From contig NZ_LT629772.1 in the NCBI RefSeq assembly GCF_900105385.1, positions 3,100,001 through 3,164,000 on the forward strand: a stretch of 64,000 nt of DNA, given 5' to 3'. A program made the position numbers and the translations under genes. The first letter of the stretch is position 1, and every line of letters begins with the position of its first letter. The stretch comes from Microlunatus soli (GTDB lineage Bacteria; Actinomycetota; Actinomycetes; Propionibacteriales; Propionibacteriaceae). Positions 33,797-43,030 of the stretch are shown piece by piece. Under the pieces are notes generated by a model. That model ran no database searches and was not told the DNA's origin. It saw only the letters and a program-made list of their open reading frames with translations.

Positions 33797-33797
33797 G

Positions 33798-34508
33798 TCA
33801 GTCGATCCAGACGACGATGCCGGTGTGGTTGCTGAGGACGGCAGCGACGCCGGCGCGGACGGCGCGTGCGGTTCGTTCCGGGGTGAAGGACGTCGGATCG
33901 TGCCCGGCGGCTCGGCCGAGCCCCTCGCCGCGGAACGACGCACCGGTCCAATCGGCCGCGGTCACGTTCTCGGTCGGCTCGGCCAACTCGGCGCCGACGA
34001 CCAGGAACTGCTGTCCGAGGTGCGCTGCGGTGATCATCGCCATCGGATCGATCAGGTCGTTGCCGACCGAGATCACCAGATCGGGCTGCAGTTCGATCGC
34101 CCGCGTGACCTTGCCGACGATCTGATCGTGATCATCGACGACGATGTGCTGCAACTCGACCTGTTCGGACGCCGCCCACGCCTCGACGGCGTCCCTCAGC
34201 GTACGGGTCGGCTTGTCGGTGCCCATCGACACCAGCACGACCCGGTACCCGTGCGGCGGGTGGACACCGTCCCAGGAACCCGGGGCCGGGGTGATCGTTC
34301 CCTCCGGCGGCGGTGGATTGCGGGTGTCGTAGAACTGCGGACCGACGGTTGCGTGCGCGGTCGGTGACGGCTGGGTCGCAACTGCATCATGGTCGGTCCC
34401 GCAGCCGGCCAGCAGGCAGCACACGATGGCGGGTGCCGCGAGGGCGGCGACTCGGGAACGCAGGCGCAACGGGCTTCCTTCATCGGGACGGTCGTGCTCG
34501 TCCTTCAT
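33798..34508 (-). CDS. lipoprotein with a BMP-like periplasmic binding fold
   Basis: A 236-residue secreted lipoprotein. A basic N-terminus and hydrophobic core end in the lipobox LLAGC (about residues 32-36). The mature part has a Rossmann-like HGYRVVLVSMGTDKPTRTLR and the repeated PDLVISVGNDLIDPMAM / GQQFLVVGAEL blocks that recall BMP/type I periplasmic binding proteins, but it is shorter than transporter binding proteins and no ABC genes adjoin. It is divergent from the HupE/UreJ-like gene. The remnant galU gene ends 2 bp away on the other strand. Confidence 0.75.
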   Translation of the reverse strand: MKDEHDRPDEGSPLRLRSRVAALAAPAIVCCLLAGCGTDHDAVATQPSPTAHATVGPQFYDTRNPPPPEGTITPAPGSWDGVHPPHGYRVVLVSMGTDKPTRTLRDAVEAWAASEQVELQHIVVDDHDQIVGKVTRAIELQPDLVISVGNDLIDPMAMITAAHLGQQFLVVGAELAEPTENVTAADWTGASFRGEGLGRAAGHDPTSFTPERTARAVRAGVAAVLSNHTGIVVWID

Positions 34509-34636
34509 ACCCGAGGATCTCGGTCCGGCGGTCAGCAGGAACCGTGCCGGGCCGGTATTTCGCCACCTGTTCGTCGCGTCGACGCTGGTCGTTCACCGGC
34601 GTAGGAAATCTTGTCGTCGACAACAGGAGGAGTGCG

Positions 34637-35887
34637 ATGGGTGCCTGCCGACGCAGGTCGATCACGATCGTGGCGTCGAGCCGGCGGTTCGGCCTGCTGC
34701 TGTTCACGATCCTGATCGCGTCGGTCCTGTTGTCGATGGCATCGGCCCCTCCGGCGTCGGCGCACGGCTTCTCCACCACGGTGTACGGTGACATCTCTGC
34801 GGGGCACCGTGCCCATCAGGTGCGGACCGTGCTCGACGTCGAGTACGACCTCTTCATCACCTCTGTCGCAGACTTCGAGGACGACGACCCGCTCTTCCGT
34901 GCCGGGATGAAGGCCTGGGACGCGCGTGACCTGCCGAGTCAGCAACGCGTTGTCAATGATCATCGGGACAGCGCGGTCGGCTACCTCACCGAGCGGTTCG
35001 CGGTCTTCGGCGGCAGCAGGGCCTGCACGCCGGCGTCGGTCGGCGACATCGTCGTGCATCTGCGCGACGTCCCGTACGCCACCGTGCAACTCGACTGGAC
35101 CTGTCCCGAACAGCGCCACGACGTCCGGCACGTGGTGAGCAGTTCGCTGTTCGGCGACGCCGAGGGATATGTCAGGAACGCCGAGACGATCATCACCTAC
35201 GATCTCGACGATCGAAGGGGCAGCGCGGTCCTGGACGCGAAGAGTCCGGAGCTGGTGATCCAGCAGAGCATCGGCAAACGGTTCTGGGAGTTCTTCCGGC
35301 TCGGCGCCGAACATCTCTACACCGGGATCGATCACATCCTGTTCCTGCTGGCACTGATCGCGGGCTCCCGCCGGCTCCGCGAGGTCGTGCTGGCCGCAAC
35401 CACCTTCACGCTCGCCCACTCGGTGACCTTCGTTCTCGCCGCGCTCGGCGTGGTGAGGGCGCCGGCGGTGATCATCGAGCCGATCATTGCGTTCTCGATC
35501 GCCGTCGTCGCCGGGTGGCACCTGTGGCGGTTGATCACCCGCCGTGAGCACGCCAACGACATCGACACCGTGCGCACCGGCCACCTCGCGCTGGACCGAC
35601 CGGGTTGGGCGCGGCTGGGCGTCGTGTTCGCCTTCGGCCTGATCCACGGGTTGGGCTTCGCCAGCGCGCTGGGCATCGCCGAGCCGTTCTCCTGGTCGTT
35701 GTTGTCGTCGTTGGTGGTGTTCAACCTGGGCATCGAGTTCGTCCAGCTGGTGATCATCGCTGCGACCTTTCCCGCCCTCGCCGTCCTGCGACGTCGCCGG
35801 CCGAGGATCGGTCTGCTGCTGACCGGACTGATCGCGGGTGGTGTCGCCAGCACCGGCCTGGTGTGGTTCGTCCAACGGCTGCTCTGA
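34637..35887 (+). CDS. HupE/UreJ_2-type membrane protein with extracellular N-terminal domain
   Basis: A 416-residue protein. A signal peptide at about residues 15-43 (ending PPASAHGFS) precedes a soluble domain of about 190 residues, followed by about six membrane segments carrying the HupE/UreJ_2 signatures GAEHLYTGIDHILFLLALI, LAHSVTFVLAAL and GLIHGLGFASALG. Members are proposed metal (nickel/cobalt) permease-like proteins; no hydrogenase or urease genes are in this window. ATG 34637 has AGGAGG 7 nt upstream. Confidence 0.88.
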   Translation: MGACRRRSITIVASSRRFGLLLFTILIASVLLSMASAPPASAHGFSTTVYGDISAGHRAHQVRTVLDVEYDLFITSVADFEDDDPLFRAGMKAWDARDLPSQQRVVNDHRDSAVGYLTERFAVFGGSRACTPASVGDIVVHLRDVPYATVQLDWTCPEQRHDVRHVVSSSLFGDAEGYVRNAETIITYDLDDRRGSAVLDAKSPELVIQQSIGKRFWEFFRLGAEHLYTGIDHILFLLALIAGSRRLREVVLAATTFTLAHSVTFVLAALGVVRAPAVIIEPIIAFSIAVVAGWHLWRLITRREHANDIDTVRTGHLALDRPGWARLGVVFAFGLIHGLGFASALGIAEPFSWSLLSSLVVFNLGIEFVQLVIIAATFPALAVLRRRRPRIGLLLTGLIAGGVASTGLVWFVQRLL

Positions 35888-36007
35888 TCGGTGGAGAAAT
35901 GATCACCGACGCAGCGGCGGTGGTTCATCACCCGTTCATGGTGTCCGGCTGAGATTCCACCCAGGAAGGATGGCGTACCAGCCACCTGGCGATTAGGGGT
36001 CTGAAGA

Positions 36008-37561
36008 ATGGCATTCAGCATGATCAACTCGAGTCGGCCGCGGCGTCGCCGCGTCGCAGCAGCGGTCGGTGTCGCGACACTCGTCGGTTGTGGCGCGTTC
36101 GCCGCCAACGCCTACGCCGACAGCCCCGCAGCGCCGTACGACATCCTGCTCGGCGTCGGTTCGGACGAGACCTCACGCAATCTCGCCTGGTACGTCCCCG
36201 ACGATGCTGATCAGGAGGTCGTCCTCCAGGAGACCAAGCGACTCAGGGGTGGCGAATTCACCGACCGGGCGAGAGTCGTCGACGCCGTCGAGAAGCAGAA
36301 CTGGGTCGGTGCCACCACCGCGTACAACGCCCGCGTCACGCTGGACGGACTCAAGCCCAACACCGGCTACAGCTACAAGGTCGGATCGTCCGACGCGTGG
36401 TCGCCGACCTACACCTTCACAACCGGCAACTCGGGGAACGGTCGGCCCTTCTCGTTCCTCTTCTTCGGCGATCCCCAGATCGGCTCGTCCGGTGACGCCG
36501 TCGCCGACGGCAAGGGATGGGCGGCGACGCTGGAGCATGCCCAGCGCAACGACACCGACGCCGAACTGCTGGTCTCCGGCGGTGATCAGGTCGAGAGCGC
36601 GAACAACGAGGACCACTGGAACAACTTCGCCGACAGCAGCGATGTGCTCAAGCAGGTCGCCTGGGCCTCGACCATCGGAAACCACGAATCCGGCGGCCAG
36701 GCGATCCTGCAGCACAACTTCACCCCGAACACTGATCACGATCCGTCCTTCTACCCGGGTGGCAACACCGCGACCGCGGCCGGTGGTGATTACTGGTTCA
36801 CCCATAACGGTGTCTTGTTCATCGACATCAACTCCAACGCCTACCGCGACGACTCCGATCCTGCGCACCTGGCCTACGTCAAGGATGTCATCGCCGAACA
36901 CGGCGCGGGCAGCAAGTGGACGGTGCTGGTCTACCACCACTCGATCTACTCTCCGGCGGCTCACGCCAATGACAGCGACAACAAGGTCCGCCGGCAGGAC
37001 TTCACCACCGAGTTCTCCGAGCTCGGCGTCGATCTCGTGCTCCAGGGCCATGATCACTCCTACAGTCGCAGCTACCAGATCAAGAACGGTGCCAAGGCCG
37101 ACGCGCGGGAGACTCCGGATCAGAACAAGGTCGATCTCGGTCTCGGTGGAGTCGTCTACGTGACGGCGAACTCGGCCTCCGGCTCCAAGTACTACGACCT
37201 GACGGCACCGTCCGATCCGAGCTATGGGCCGGACCCGCTGGACACCAGCGACGGCCGGAAGCGGCACTGGGCCAACGCCGCGGAGAACCAGGAACACGTT
37301 CGCTCCTACATCCGGGTCGATGTCAGGAGTGACCGGCTCCAGTTGCGTGGCATCCGGGCCGGAGACTGCGATGACCTGGCTACCAATCCGGCGGTTGCTC
37401 GCAACAACGTGAAGTGGTGCGGAAGCGAGCAGAACAACACCATCCTCGACCCGGCCACCAACAAGGTGATCGGTGTGCAGAAGAACGTGCCGGTCGCCGA
37501 GACCGGCTCACTGATCGACGGCCAGACCTACACCCGACATGCCAAGAACGGCGCCGAGTAG
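36008..37561 (+). CDS. secreted purple acid phosphatase-like metallophosphoesterase
   Basis: A 517-residue exported enzyme. Tat/Sec-like signal peptide (SSRPRRRRVAAAVGVATLVG, cleaved near AYA-DS), an N-terminal fibronectin-like domain (NARVTLDGLKPNTGYSYKVG) and a metallophosphoesterase domain with all metal motifs: FFGDPQ, SGGDQV, IGNHES, VYHHS and GHDHSYSR. It would release phosphate from organic esters outside the cell. The ATG lies 7 nt after a weak GGGTCTGAAG. It is a monocistronic gene by its surroundings, followed by a 124-bp gap. Confidence 0.92.
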   Translation: MAFSMINSSRPRRRRVAAAVGVATLVGCGAFAANAYADSPAAPYDILLGVGSDETSRNLAWYVPDDADQEVVLQETKRLRGGEFTDRARVVDAVEKQNWVGATTAYNARVTLDGLKPNTGYSYKVGSSDAWSPTYTFTTGNSGNGRPFSFLFFGDPQIGSSGDAVADGKGWAATLEHAQRNDTDAELLVSGGDQVESANNEDHWNNFADSSDVLKQVAWASTIGNHESGGQAILQHNFTPNTDHDPSFYPGGNTATAAGGDYWFTHNGVLFIDINSNAYRDDSDPAHLAYVKDVIAEHGAGSKWTVLVYHHSIYSPAAHANDSDNKVRRQDFTTEFSELGVDLVLQGHDHSYSRSYQIKNGAKADARETPDQNKVDLGLGGVVYVTANSASGSKYYDLTAPSDPSYGPDPLDTSDGRKRHWANAAENQEHVRSYIRVDVRSDRLQLRGIRAGDCDDLATNPAVARNNVKWCGSEQNNTILDPATNKVIGVQKNVPVAETGSLIDGQTYTRHAKNGAE

Positions 37562-37655
37562 CGGCGCAAACGGCTGCCCGGCCTGATCGCCCGCGAGCGA
37601 CCGAGCCGGAAGCTCCGCAGCTGTATGGGCGCCCGTTCGAGCGGTGCATCAGTCG

Positions 37656-37677
37656 AAGTAGTACAACTGTGCTACTT
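37656..37677. promoter_or_regulatory. operator-like palindrome before a TetR gene
   Basis: AAGTAG and CTACTT arms with a partly symmetric centre (22 bp in all), ending 8 nt before the TetR start codon. Its position fits autorepression. Confidence 0.6.
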
Positions 37678-37685
37678 TGGATCTC

Positions 37686-38318
37686 ATGGTCAACACGATC
37701 GACGGCGCACAGCGTCGCCACCTGCTTGCCGAGGCGGTCTGGCGGCTGATCCTGCGCGGTGGCCTGGCCGCGGCCACCGTCCGCGGGGTCGCCGACGAGG
37801 CCGGTCTGTCGGCAGGATCGGTCCGGCACTTCTTCACCAGCCAGGCGGATCTGCACATTTTTGCGATGACCGAACTGATCGACACGGTCTCGGCCCGGGT
37901 GGCGACCGCGGCCGAGGAACCGGATCTGGAACGCCGGGTCCGCGCGATGCTCGAGGAACTGCTGCCGCTCACCGACCGCAGCCGCAGCGAGTTCTCCGCC
38001 TATCTCGAGTTCGTCATCCGATCCCGCACCGATGAGCGGTTGCGACCCGTCACCGAGCGATCGGTGCTGGCGGTGCGCGAGTTGTTGTCGACGGTGCTGG
38101 ACGGCATGCAGCAGCTCGGACTGATCGCCCCGGAGCTGGCGATCACCGCCGAGACCGTCCGGCTGCAGGGCCTGCTGGACGGTCTGACGCTCCGACTGGT
38201 GATCGCGCCCGACACCCTGACCGTGGCACAGGCGCGCCGGTCGGTCGATGATCATCTCCAGGCCCTGCGACCTGCGCAGTCGAGGAAGCAGCAGCCGACG
38301 ACAAAGGCGTCGTCGTGA
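37686..38318 (+). CDS. TetR-family transcriptional regulator
   Basis: A 210-residue TetR regulator. The N-terminal helix-turn-helix is clear: LAAATVRGVADEAGLSAGSV then RHFFTSQADL. The rest is an all-helical ligand domain. ATG 37686 is chosen over a start nine bases upstream because the operator-like palindrome ends at 37677. The 3' end overlaps the next membrane gene by 4 nt (GTGA), so that gene is the probable co-regulated partner. Confidence 0.9.
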   Translation: MVNTIDGAQRRHLLAEAVWRLILRGGLAAATVRGVADEAGLSAGSVRHFFTSQADLHIFAMTELIDTVSARVATAAEEPDLERRVRAMLEELLPLTDRSRSEFSAYLEFVIRSRTDERLRPVTERSVLAVRELLSTVLDGMQQLGLIAPELAITAETVRLQGLLDGLTLRLVIAPDTLTVAQARRSVDDHLQALRPAQSRKQQPTTKASS

Positions 38319-38881
38319 TCGGGGCGGCGATCATCGGCGCCGAGCTGGCGTTCTGGATCGTGCTGGTGCTGGCGCTGGTCTGTCGCTACCTGCTCCGCCG
38401 CCGGCGGCTGAGCACGATCGGCCTGCTCTGTCTGCCGGTGATCGACCTGTGCCTGTTGAGCTTCGTCGTTGTTGATCTTGTCCACGGAGCGGCTCCGCAG
38501 CCCAGCCACGCCTTCGCCGCGTCGTACCTCGGATTCACCGTGGCGTTCGGACATTCGATCACCCGATGGGCCGACGAACGGTTCGCCCACCGTTTTGCCG
38601 GCGGGCCGAAACCGGTCCGCCCGGCCAAAGGCAGCGCGGCCTACGTCCGGCAGCTGTGGATCGAGTGGCTGCGGGTGGTGCTGGCCGTCGGCCTGTCGGC
38701 GTTGATCTTGTTCGGTCTGGCGACGGTGGTCTGTCGGCAGCCCGTCCCGCACTCGCTGGAACAGGCCGCGAGCAGTCCGCTGTGGGGGCAGATGGTGTTG
38801 CTCGGGATGGTCACGGTGATCTGGTTCCTGGCCGGTCCGGCGTTCGCCCGCGTCACGACCAGCACGACCGCATCCCGCTGA
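38315..38881 (+). CDS. four-helix membrane protein of unknown function in a TetR operon
   Basis: A 188-residue membrane protein with about five hydrophobic segments (residues 5-25, 36-58, 65-80, 115-140 and 160-178). Its start GTG overlaps the TetR stop, indicating translational coupling. No family is recognised. As the only other gene in the operon it may be the effector controlled by the regulator, for instance a small transporter or membrane stress protein (inference). Confidence 0.75.
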   Translation: MIGAAIIGAELAFWIVLVLALVCRYLLRRRRLSTIGLLCLPVIDLCLLSFVVVDLVHGAAPQPSHAFAASYLGFTVAFGHSITRWADERFAHRFAGGPKPVRPAKGSAAYVRQLWIEWLRVVLAVGLSALILFGLATVVCRQPVPHSLEQAASSPLWGQMVLLGMVTVIWFLAGPAFARVTTSTTASR

Positions 38882-38901
38882 CGGGTCCGAGGCGGCAGCG
38901 G

Positions 38902-39474
38902 TCAGGCCGGTTGTCGCCCGCCGTTGCGGAAACGCAGTAACCCGTCGATCCCGCGCTGCAGCGTTTCGCCGATCGGTTTCGGATCGGACAAGCATCCGGC
39001 CGCCATCGCGCCGTCGCGCAGCATGACGAAGTGCCGGGCCGCAGGGCCGGGGTCCCGCTCGCCGGCGTCGGCGAACAGTTCGGTGACGGTGTCCAGGAAC
39101 CACTGCCGTTGCCGCTGCACCGCCTGGTGCACCGGGTGGGCCGGATCGGGATATTCCGCGGCAGCGTTCAGGAAGGCGCAGCCGCGGAAGCCCGGTCGCT
39201 GGATGTCCTCGGCGATCGTCCGGCCGACGGCGCGAATGACCTCTTCGGGATCGCCGCCGGAGGACCGGGCGGCCTCGACCTGGCTGCGGACGGCCTGATC
39301 GGCCTGCGTCAGATAGGCGACGACCAGGTCGTCCTTGCTCGGAAAATGCCGATACATCGTGGCACGCGTCACCCGAGCCGTGGCGATCACCTTGTCCACC
39401 CCGACCGAATGCAGTCCCTCGGAGTAGAACAGCTCGGTCGCCGAGCGGAGCAGGCGTGATCGTGCTTCCGACAT
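38902..39474 (-). CDS. TetR-family regulator of the divergent peroxide/reductase operon
   Basis: A 190-residue TetR regulator. Helix-turn-helix: GLHSVGVDKVIATARVTRAT then MYRHFPSKDDLVVAYL. The C-terminal region has GFRGCAFLNAAAEYPDP and the TetR_C-like HPVHQAVQRQRQWFLD typical of a stress-responsive subgroup. Between it and the divergent operon lies a 16-bp perfect inverted repeat (39514-39529 and 39569-39584), which is its probable pair of operators. It likely represses both directions. Confidence 0.9.
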   Translation of the reverse strand: MSEARSRLLRSATELFYSEGLHSVGVDKVIATARVTRATMYRHFPSKDDLVVAYLTQADQAVRSQVEAARSSGGDPEEVIRAVGRTIAEDIQRPGFRGCAFLNAAAEYPDPAHPVHQAVQRQRQWFLDTVTELFADAGERDPGPAARHFVMLRDGAMAAGCLSDPKPIGETLQRGIDGLLRFRNGGRQPA

Positions 39475-39513
39475 GGCAGTTCCCCCTTCCTCGTGTCGTC
39501 GATGCTAGCAGAG

Positions 39514-39584
39514 AGATAGAACGATCGGTCTTGACAATGGTGCCGGGCACGATGCAGACTTCAGGTGTACCGATCGTTCTATCT
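39514..39584. promoter_or_regulatory. 16-bp perfect inverted repeat and TTGACA in a divergent promoter
   Basis: AGATAGAACGATCGGT at 39514-39529 and its exact reverse complement at 39569-39584; each copy contains a smaller palindrome around CGATCG. TTGACA (39531-39536) directly follows the first copy, so a bound repressor would cover the -35 of the rightward promoter. Confidence 0.75.
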
Positions 39585-39642
39585 ACTTGGCACCGTTGCC
39601 GCGATCGTTCCACTCCCACCGCATCCTCGAAAGAAGGATCTG

Positions 39643-40230
39643 ATGTCCAGTTCCGTTCAAGCCGGCGACACCGGCACCGCGGCCGACGCCGTGACCAGCG
39701 CATCGACCACCGGCCTGCGCAAGCTCTACTACGTACGCTTCGGGTTCGCCATCGTGTGGGCCGGGCTGATCATGCTCACCGCCAGCACCATCAATCCGGC
39801 CAGCATCGCGCTGCTGGTGATCTACCCGTTGTTCGACGTGACCGCCGCCGTGATCGACTTCCGCTCATCGGGTTCGACCCGGCCGCGCGGGCCGCTGTAC
39901 CTCAACATGGCGCTCAGCCTGCTCGCGGCGATCGGCCTGGCTGTCGCCGTCGCGTCCGGCATTCCCAGCGTGCTGCGGGTGTGGGGTGTCTGGGCGATCA
40001 CCGCCGGCATCGTGCAGTTGATCGTCGCGGTGCTGCGCTACCGGCTCGGTGGCCAGTGGGCGATGATCCTCAGTGGCGGGATCTCGGTCCTCGCCGGATC
40101 GAGCTTCATCGTGATGGCCGGCGGACCGAAGGCGTCCCTGTCGAGCATCGGCGGCTACGCCGTCCTGGGCGGCATCTTCTTCCTGATCTCCGCGATCCGT
40201 CTGCATCGTCTCGCCGCGAAGGCGAAGTGA
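39643..40230 (+). CDS. HdeD/DUF308-like membrane protein
   Basis: A 195-residue membrane protein with about six helices arranged as three hairpins, the HdeD/DUF308 pattern (FGFAIVWAGLIMLTASTINP, GVWAITAGIVQLIVAVLRYR). ATG 39643 is preceded by AAGGAT 5 nt upstream. It is the first gene of a three-gene operon with an FAD reductase and an Ohr protein, 2 bp before the second gene, under the divergent TetR. Role in stress tolerance of the membrane is an inference. Confidence 0.8.
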   Translation: MSSSVQAGDTGTAADAVTSASTTGLRKLYYVRFGFAIVWAGLIMLTASTINPASIALLVIYPLFDVTAAVIDFRSSGSTRPRGPLYLNMALSLLAAIGLAVAVASGIPSVLRVWGVWAITAGIVQLIVAVLRYRLGGQWAMILSGGISVLAGSSFIVMAGGPKASLSSIGGYAVLGGIFFLISAIRLHRLAAKAK

Positions 40231-40232
40231 TC

Positions 40233-41705
40233 ATGACCACGGCAGAGCAGAACACCACCTTCGACGTGCTGGTCATCGGTGCCGGACCGGTGGGGGAGAA
40301 CGTCGCCGATCGGGTGGTCCAGGGCGGGCTGACCGCGGCGATCGTGGAGCGGGAACTGGTCGGTGGTGAGTGCTCCTACTGGGCCTGCATGCCGACCAAG
40401 GCGTTGTTGCGGGATGCCGCGGCACTGCGCGCCGCACGGGCCCTGCCGGCAGCCCGACGGGCCGTCACCGGAGACCTCGACGCCGCGGCCGTGCTGGCTC
40501 GACGCGACCGATTCGCCTCGGACTGGAACGACTCCGGTCAGGTCGATTGGCTCGACAACGCGGGGATCAGCCTGATCCGCGGACACGGTCGGATCACCGA
40601 CACCCTGACCGTCACCGTCACCCGCGACGACGACACGACGACCGTGCTGCGTGCCCGGCAGGCGGTGGTGATAGCCACCGGTAGCAGCGCCCAGTTGCCG
40701 CCGATCCGCGGTCTGGACGACGCGGCACCGTGGACCAGTCGGGAGGCCGCGGCGACACAGACGATTCCGGACCGGTTGGCGGTCATCGGCGGCGGGGTGG
40801 TCGGATCGGAGATGGCGACCGCGTTCAGCGCTCTCGGCTCGCAGGTGACGCTGATCTCCCAGGCCCGGTTGCTGCCGGCGGTCGAGGCGTTCGCCGGTGA
40901 TCTGGTGGCCGAGGGACTCCGCAACGCGGGTGTCGACCTGCATCTCGGCGTCGATGCGACCGAGGTCCGCCGCGACGGCGACAGAACCGTGCGGTTGTCG
41001 CTCTCCGACGGACAGGAGATCGATGCCGACGAGGTCCTGGTGGCGACCGGACGCACGCCGAACACCGAGGACCTCGGTCTTGATCAACTCGGTCTCGCCG
41101 CCGGTAGTTGGCTGTCGGTGGACGACGCTTTGGCGGTGCTCGGCGACGATGATCAACCCGTCGCTCCAGGGGCGGTCGGCAGGGCCTGGCTGTACGCGGC
41201 CGGCGACGTGAACCGGAGAGCCATGCTCACCCATCACGGCAAGTACCAGGCCCGCGCCCTCGGCGATGCGATCGCCGCCCGAGCTCATGGGAAGGAACCG
41301 GATCTCGACACCTGGGGTCGGCATGCGGTGACCGCTGATGATCGTGCGGTCACCCAGGTGATCTTCACCGACCCGGAGGTTGCCGTCGTCGGGCTGTCGG
41401 CCGAAGGCGCCGCCGTGGCCGGCTTTGCGACCAGGATTGTTGATCATGATCTCGGCGCGGTTGCCGGTGCCGCGCTGCACGCCGACGGCTACCGCGGCCG
41501 AGCACGGATGATCATCGATCAGGACCGCAACGTGCTGATCGGCTTCACGGCGGTCGGCCCCGATGTCGCCGAACTGCTGCACGCGGCGACGATCGCGATC
41601 ACCGGCGAAGTGCCGCTGGACCGGCTCTGGCACGCGGTGCCCGCCTACCCGACGATCAATGAGATCTGGCTCCGGCTGCTCGAGACCGACGGACGCGATC
41701 ACTGA
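40233..41705 (+). CDS. pyridine nucleotide-disulphide oxidoreductase
   Basis: A 490-residue flavoprotein related to dihydrolipoamide dehydrogenase and mycothione reductase. FAD motif DVLVIGAGPVGENVADRVV, redox-active disulphide GGECSYWACMPTKALL (Cys47, Cys52), NAD(P) motif LAVIGGGVVGSEMATAFS, and the dimer-interface end HAVPAYPTINEIWLRLLE. The CSYWAC variant is typical of an actinobacterial subgroup with unknown electron acceptor. It starts 2 bp after the HdeD-like gene. Next to an Ohr gene it may recycle a thiol used in peroxide detoxification (inference). Confidence 0.92.
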   Translation: MTTAEQNTTFDVLVIGAGPVGENVADRVVQGGLTAAIVERELVGGECSYWACMPTKALLRDAAALRAARALPAARRAVTGDLDAAAVLARRDRFASDWNDSGQVDWLDNAGISLIRGHGRITDTLTVTVTRDDDTTTVLRARQAVVIATGSSAQLPPIRGLDDAAPWTSREAAATQTIPDRLAVIGGGVVGSEMATAFSALGSQVTLISQARLLPAVEAFAGDLVAEGLRNAGVDLHLGVDATEVRRDGDRTVRLSLSDGQEIDADEVLVATGRTPNTEDLGLDQLGLAAGSWLSVDDALAVLGDDDQPVAPGAVGRAWLYAAGDVNRRAMLTHHGKYQARALGDAIAARAHGKEPDLDTWGRHAVTADDRAVTQVIFTDPEVAVVGLSAEGAAVAGFATRIVDHDLGAVAGAALHADGYRGRARMIIDQDRNVLIGFTAVGPDVAELLHAATIAITGEVPLDRLWHAVPAYPTINEIWLRLLETDGRDH

Positions 41706-41767
41706 TCCGTACCGCCTCAGAAGTCCCACCCGAGAAGCAGAAGTTCCATCACACAAGGAGAATCATC

Positions 41768-42196
41768 ATGACCGAAGCCGTCTACACCGCGATCGCCACC
41801 TCGACCGGAGACGGGCGAGCCGGAGGCCGGGCGACCAGCGACGACGGGTTGATCGACCTCAGTCTCGCCATCCCCCAGGAGATGGGTGGTCCGGGCGGGG
41901 CGACCAATCCCGAGCAGCTCTTCGCCGCGGGCTGGGCGGCCTGCTTCCACTCGGCGCTGAAGGCGGTCGCCGCGGCCCGCAAGATCACCATCAATGATTC
42001 CGCCGTCGTCGCGGAGGTCGGGCTGCTTCCGACTGCGGAGGGCGGCTTCGGACTGTCGGCCGATCTGCATGTCGAGGTCGGCGGAGTCGAGCAGGCGACA
42101 GCCGATGCGCTGGTCGCGGCGGCACACCAGGTCTGCCCCTACTCCAATGCCACCAACGGCAACATCCCGGTTACGATCGACGCCACGGTTGCGTGA
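41768..42196 (+). CDS. ohr: organic hydroperoxide resistance protein (Ohr/OsmC family)
   Basis: A 142-residue Ohr-type peroxidase. The two active-site Cys regions are intact: FAAGWAACFHSALKAVA and HQVCPYSNATNGNIPV, along with the Arg/Glu region near TATSTGDGRAGGRA (partly). It reduces organic hydroperoxides using a dithiol donor. Canonical Ohr repressors are MarR-type, whereas here control is probably by the divergent TetR. AAGGAG lies 7 nt before the ATG. The end of the operon is 5 bp from the convergent methyltransferase gene. Confidence 0.95.
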   Translation: MTEAVYTAIATSTGDGRAGGRATSDDGLIDLSLAIPQEMGGPGGATNPEQLFAAGWAACFHSALKAVAAARKITINDSAVVAEVGLLPTAEGGFGLSADLHVEVGGVEQATADALVAAAHQVCPYSNATNGNIPVTIDATVA

Positions 42197-42201
42197 ACCG
42201 A

Positions 42202-43020
42202 TCAGCGGTGTGGTCGGCGGGCAGCGGTGACCGCCAAGGTCGTGTACTCCATGGTGAAGCTGCCGCCGACCTCGTCCACCGCCCGGCCCACCGCCGTGAG
42301 AATGGCGTCCAGTTGGTCAGGACCGAGCTGGGTCAACCCGCCGGTGGTGGGCAGCAATTCCAGCCACTGCTCGCGGGTGTAGCTGCACTGCCAGTCGTGC
42401 CGCCATTGCTCGGGCTCGGCGAATCGCCCTGACTCGCGGATCCGGTCCGCTATGGCGGCGTACATCGACTGATAGAGCTGCACCGGCCGGCGGCCCGATT
42501 GTCGGTCGAAGGGCGAGTCGGGCACGGCCTGGGTGTAGGCGTCGGTGAACGCCTCGGCGATCGGGTCCGGCGGCTCGAAGACGTGGCCGAAGATCGCCAA
42601 CACACCGTCCGGTCGCAGCACCTCGGCGGCCTTGGCCGGTCCGGCGACCGGGTCGATCCAGTGCCAGGACTGTGCCGCGGTCACGGCGTCGAAGCGGCGC
42701 CCGGCGGGATCCCAGTCCTCGAAGGTCGCCACCTCGACCGGCAGTCGGCCGGCCCCTGCGAAGGCGGCCATCCGGGCGTCGGGCTCGACGCCGAGCACCG
42801 TGCAGCCGGCGTCGACGAACTGGCGGCCGGCGATGCCGGTGCCGCATCCGACATCGAGCAGGTCCGGTCCCGGTGCGGTGTCGACGATCCGCCGGATCAG
42901 GGCCGCGGGATAGCTCGGCCGAGCGCGGTCGTAGCGCGCGGCGTCGGTGCCGAACGACTCGGCCATCTGCCGCGCTCGATGCGGATCGTGGGAGGCGGGC
43001 GGCGACGGTAAAGTGGGCAT
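42202..43020 (-). CDS. SAM-dependent methyltransferase
   Basis: A 272-residue class I methyltransferase. Motif I DLLDVGCGTGIAGRQFV, motif II VLGVEPDARMAAFA, motif IV FDAVTAAQSWHWIDP and VLRPDGVLAIFGHVF are present. The Q-S-W-H-W-I-D pattern is shared with the related enzyme at 50847-51632. Substrate unknown. It is divergent from a TetR gene and an operator-like palindrome (43031-43050) begins 10 bp from its start codon, so it may be that regulator's target. Confidence 0.88.
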   Translation of the reverse strand: MPTLPSPPASHDPHRARQMAESFGTDAARYDRARPSYPAALIRRIVDTAPGPDLLDVGCGTGIAGRQFVDAGCTVLGVEPDARMAAFAGAGRLPVEVATFEDWDPAGRRFDAVTAAQSWHWIDPVAGPAKAAEVLRPDGVLAIFGHVFEPPDPIAEAFTDAYTQAVPDSPFDRQSGRRPVQLYQSMYAAIADRIRESGRFAEPEQWRHDWQCSYTREQWLELLPTTGGLTQLGPDQLDAILTAVGRAVDEVGGSFTMEYTTLAVTAARRPHR

Positions 43021-43030
43021 GCGGTCACCT

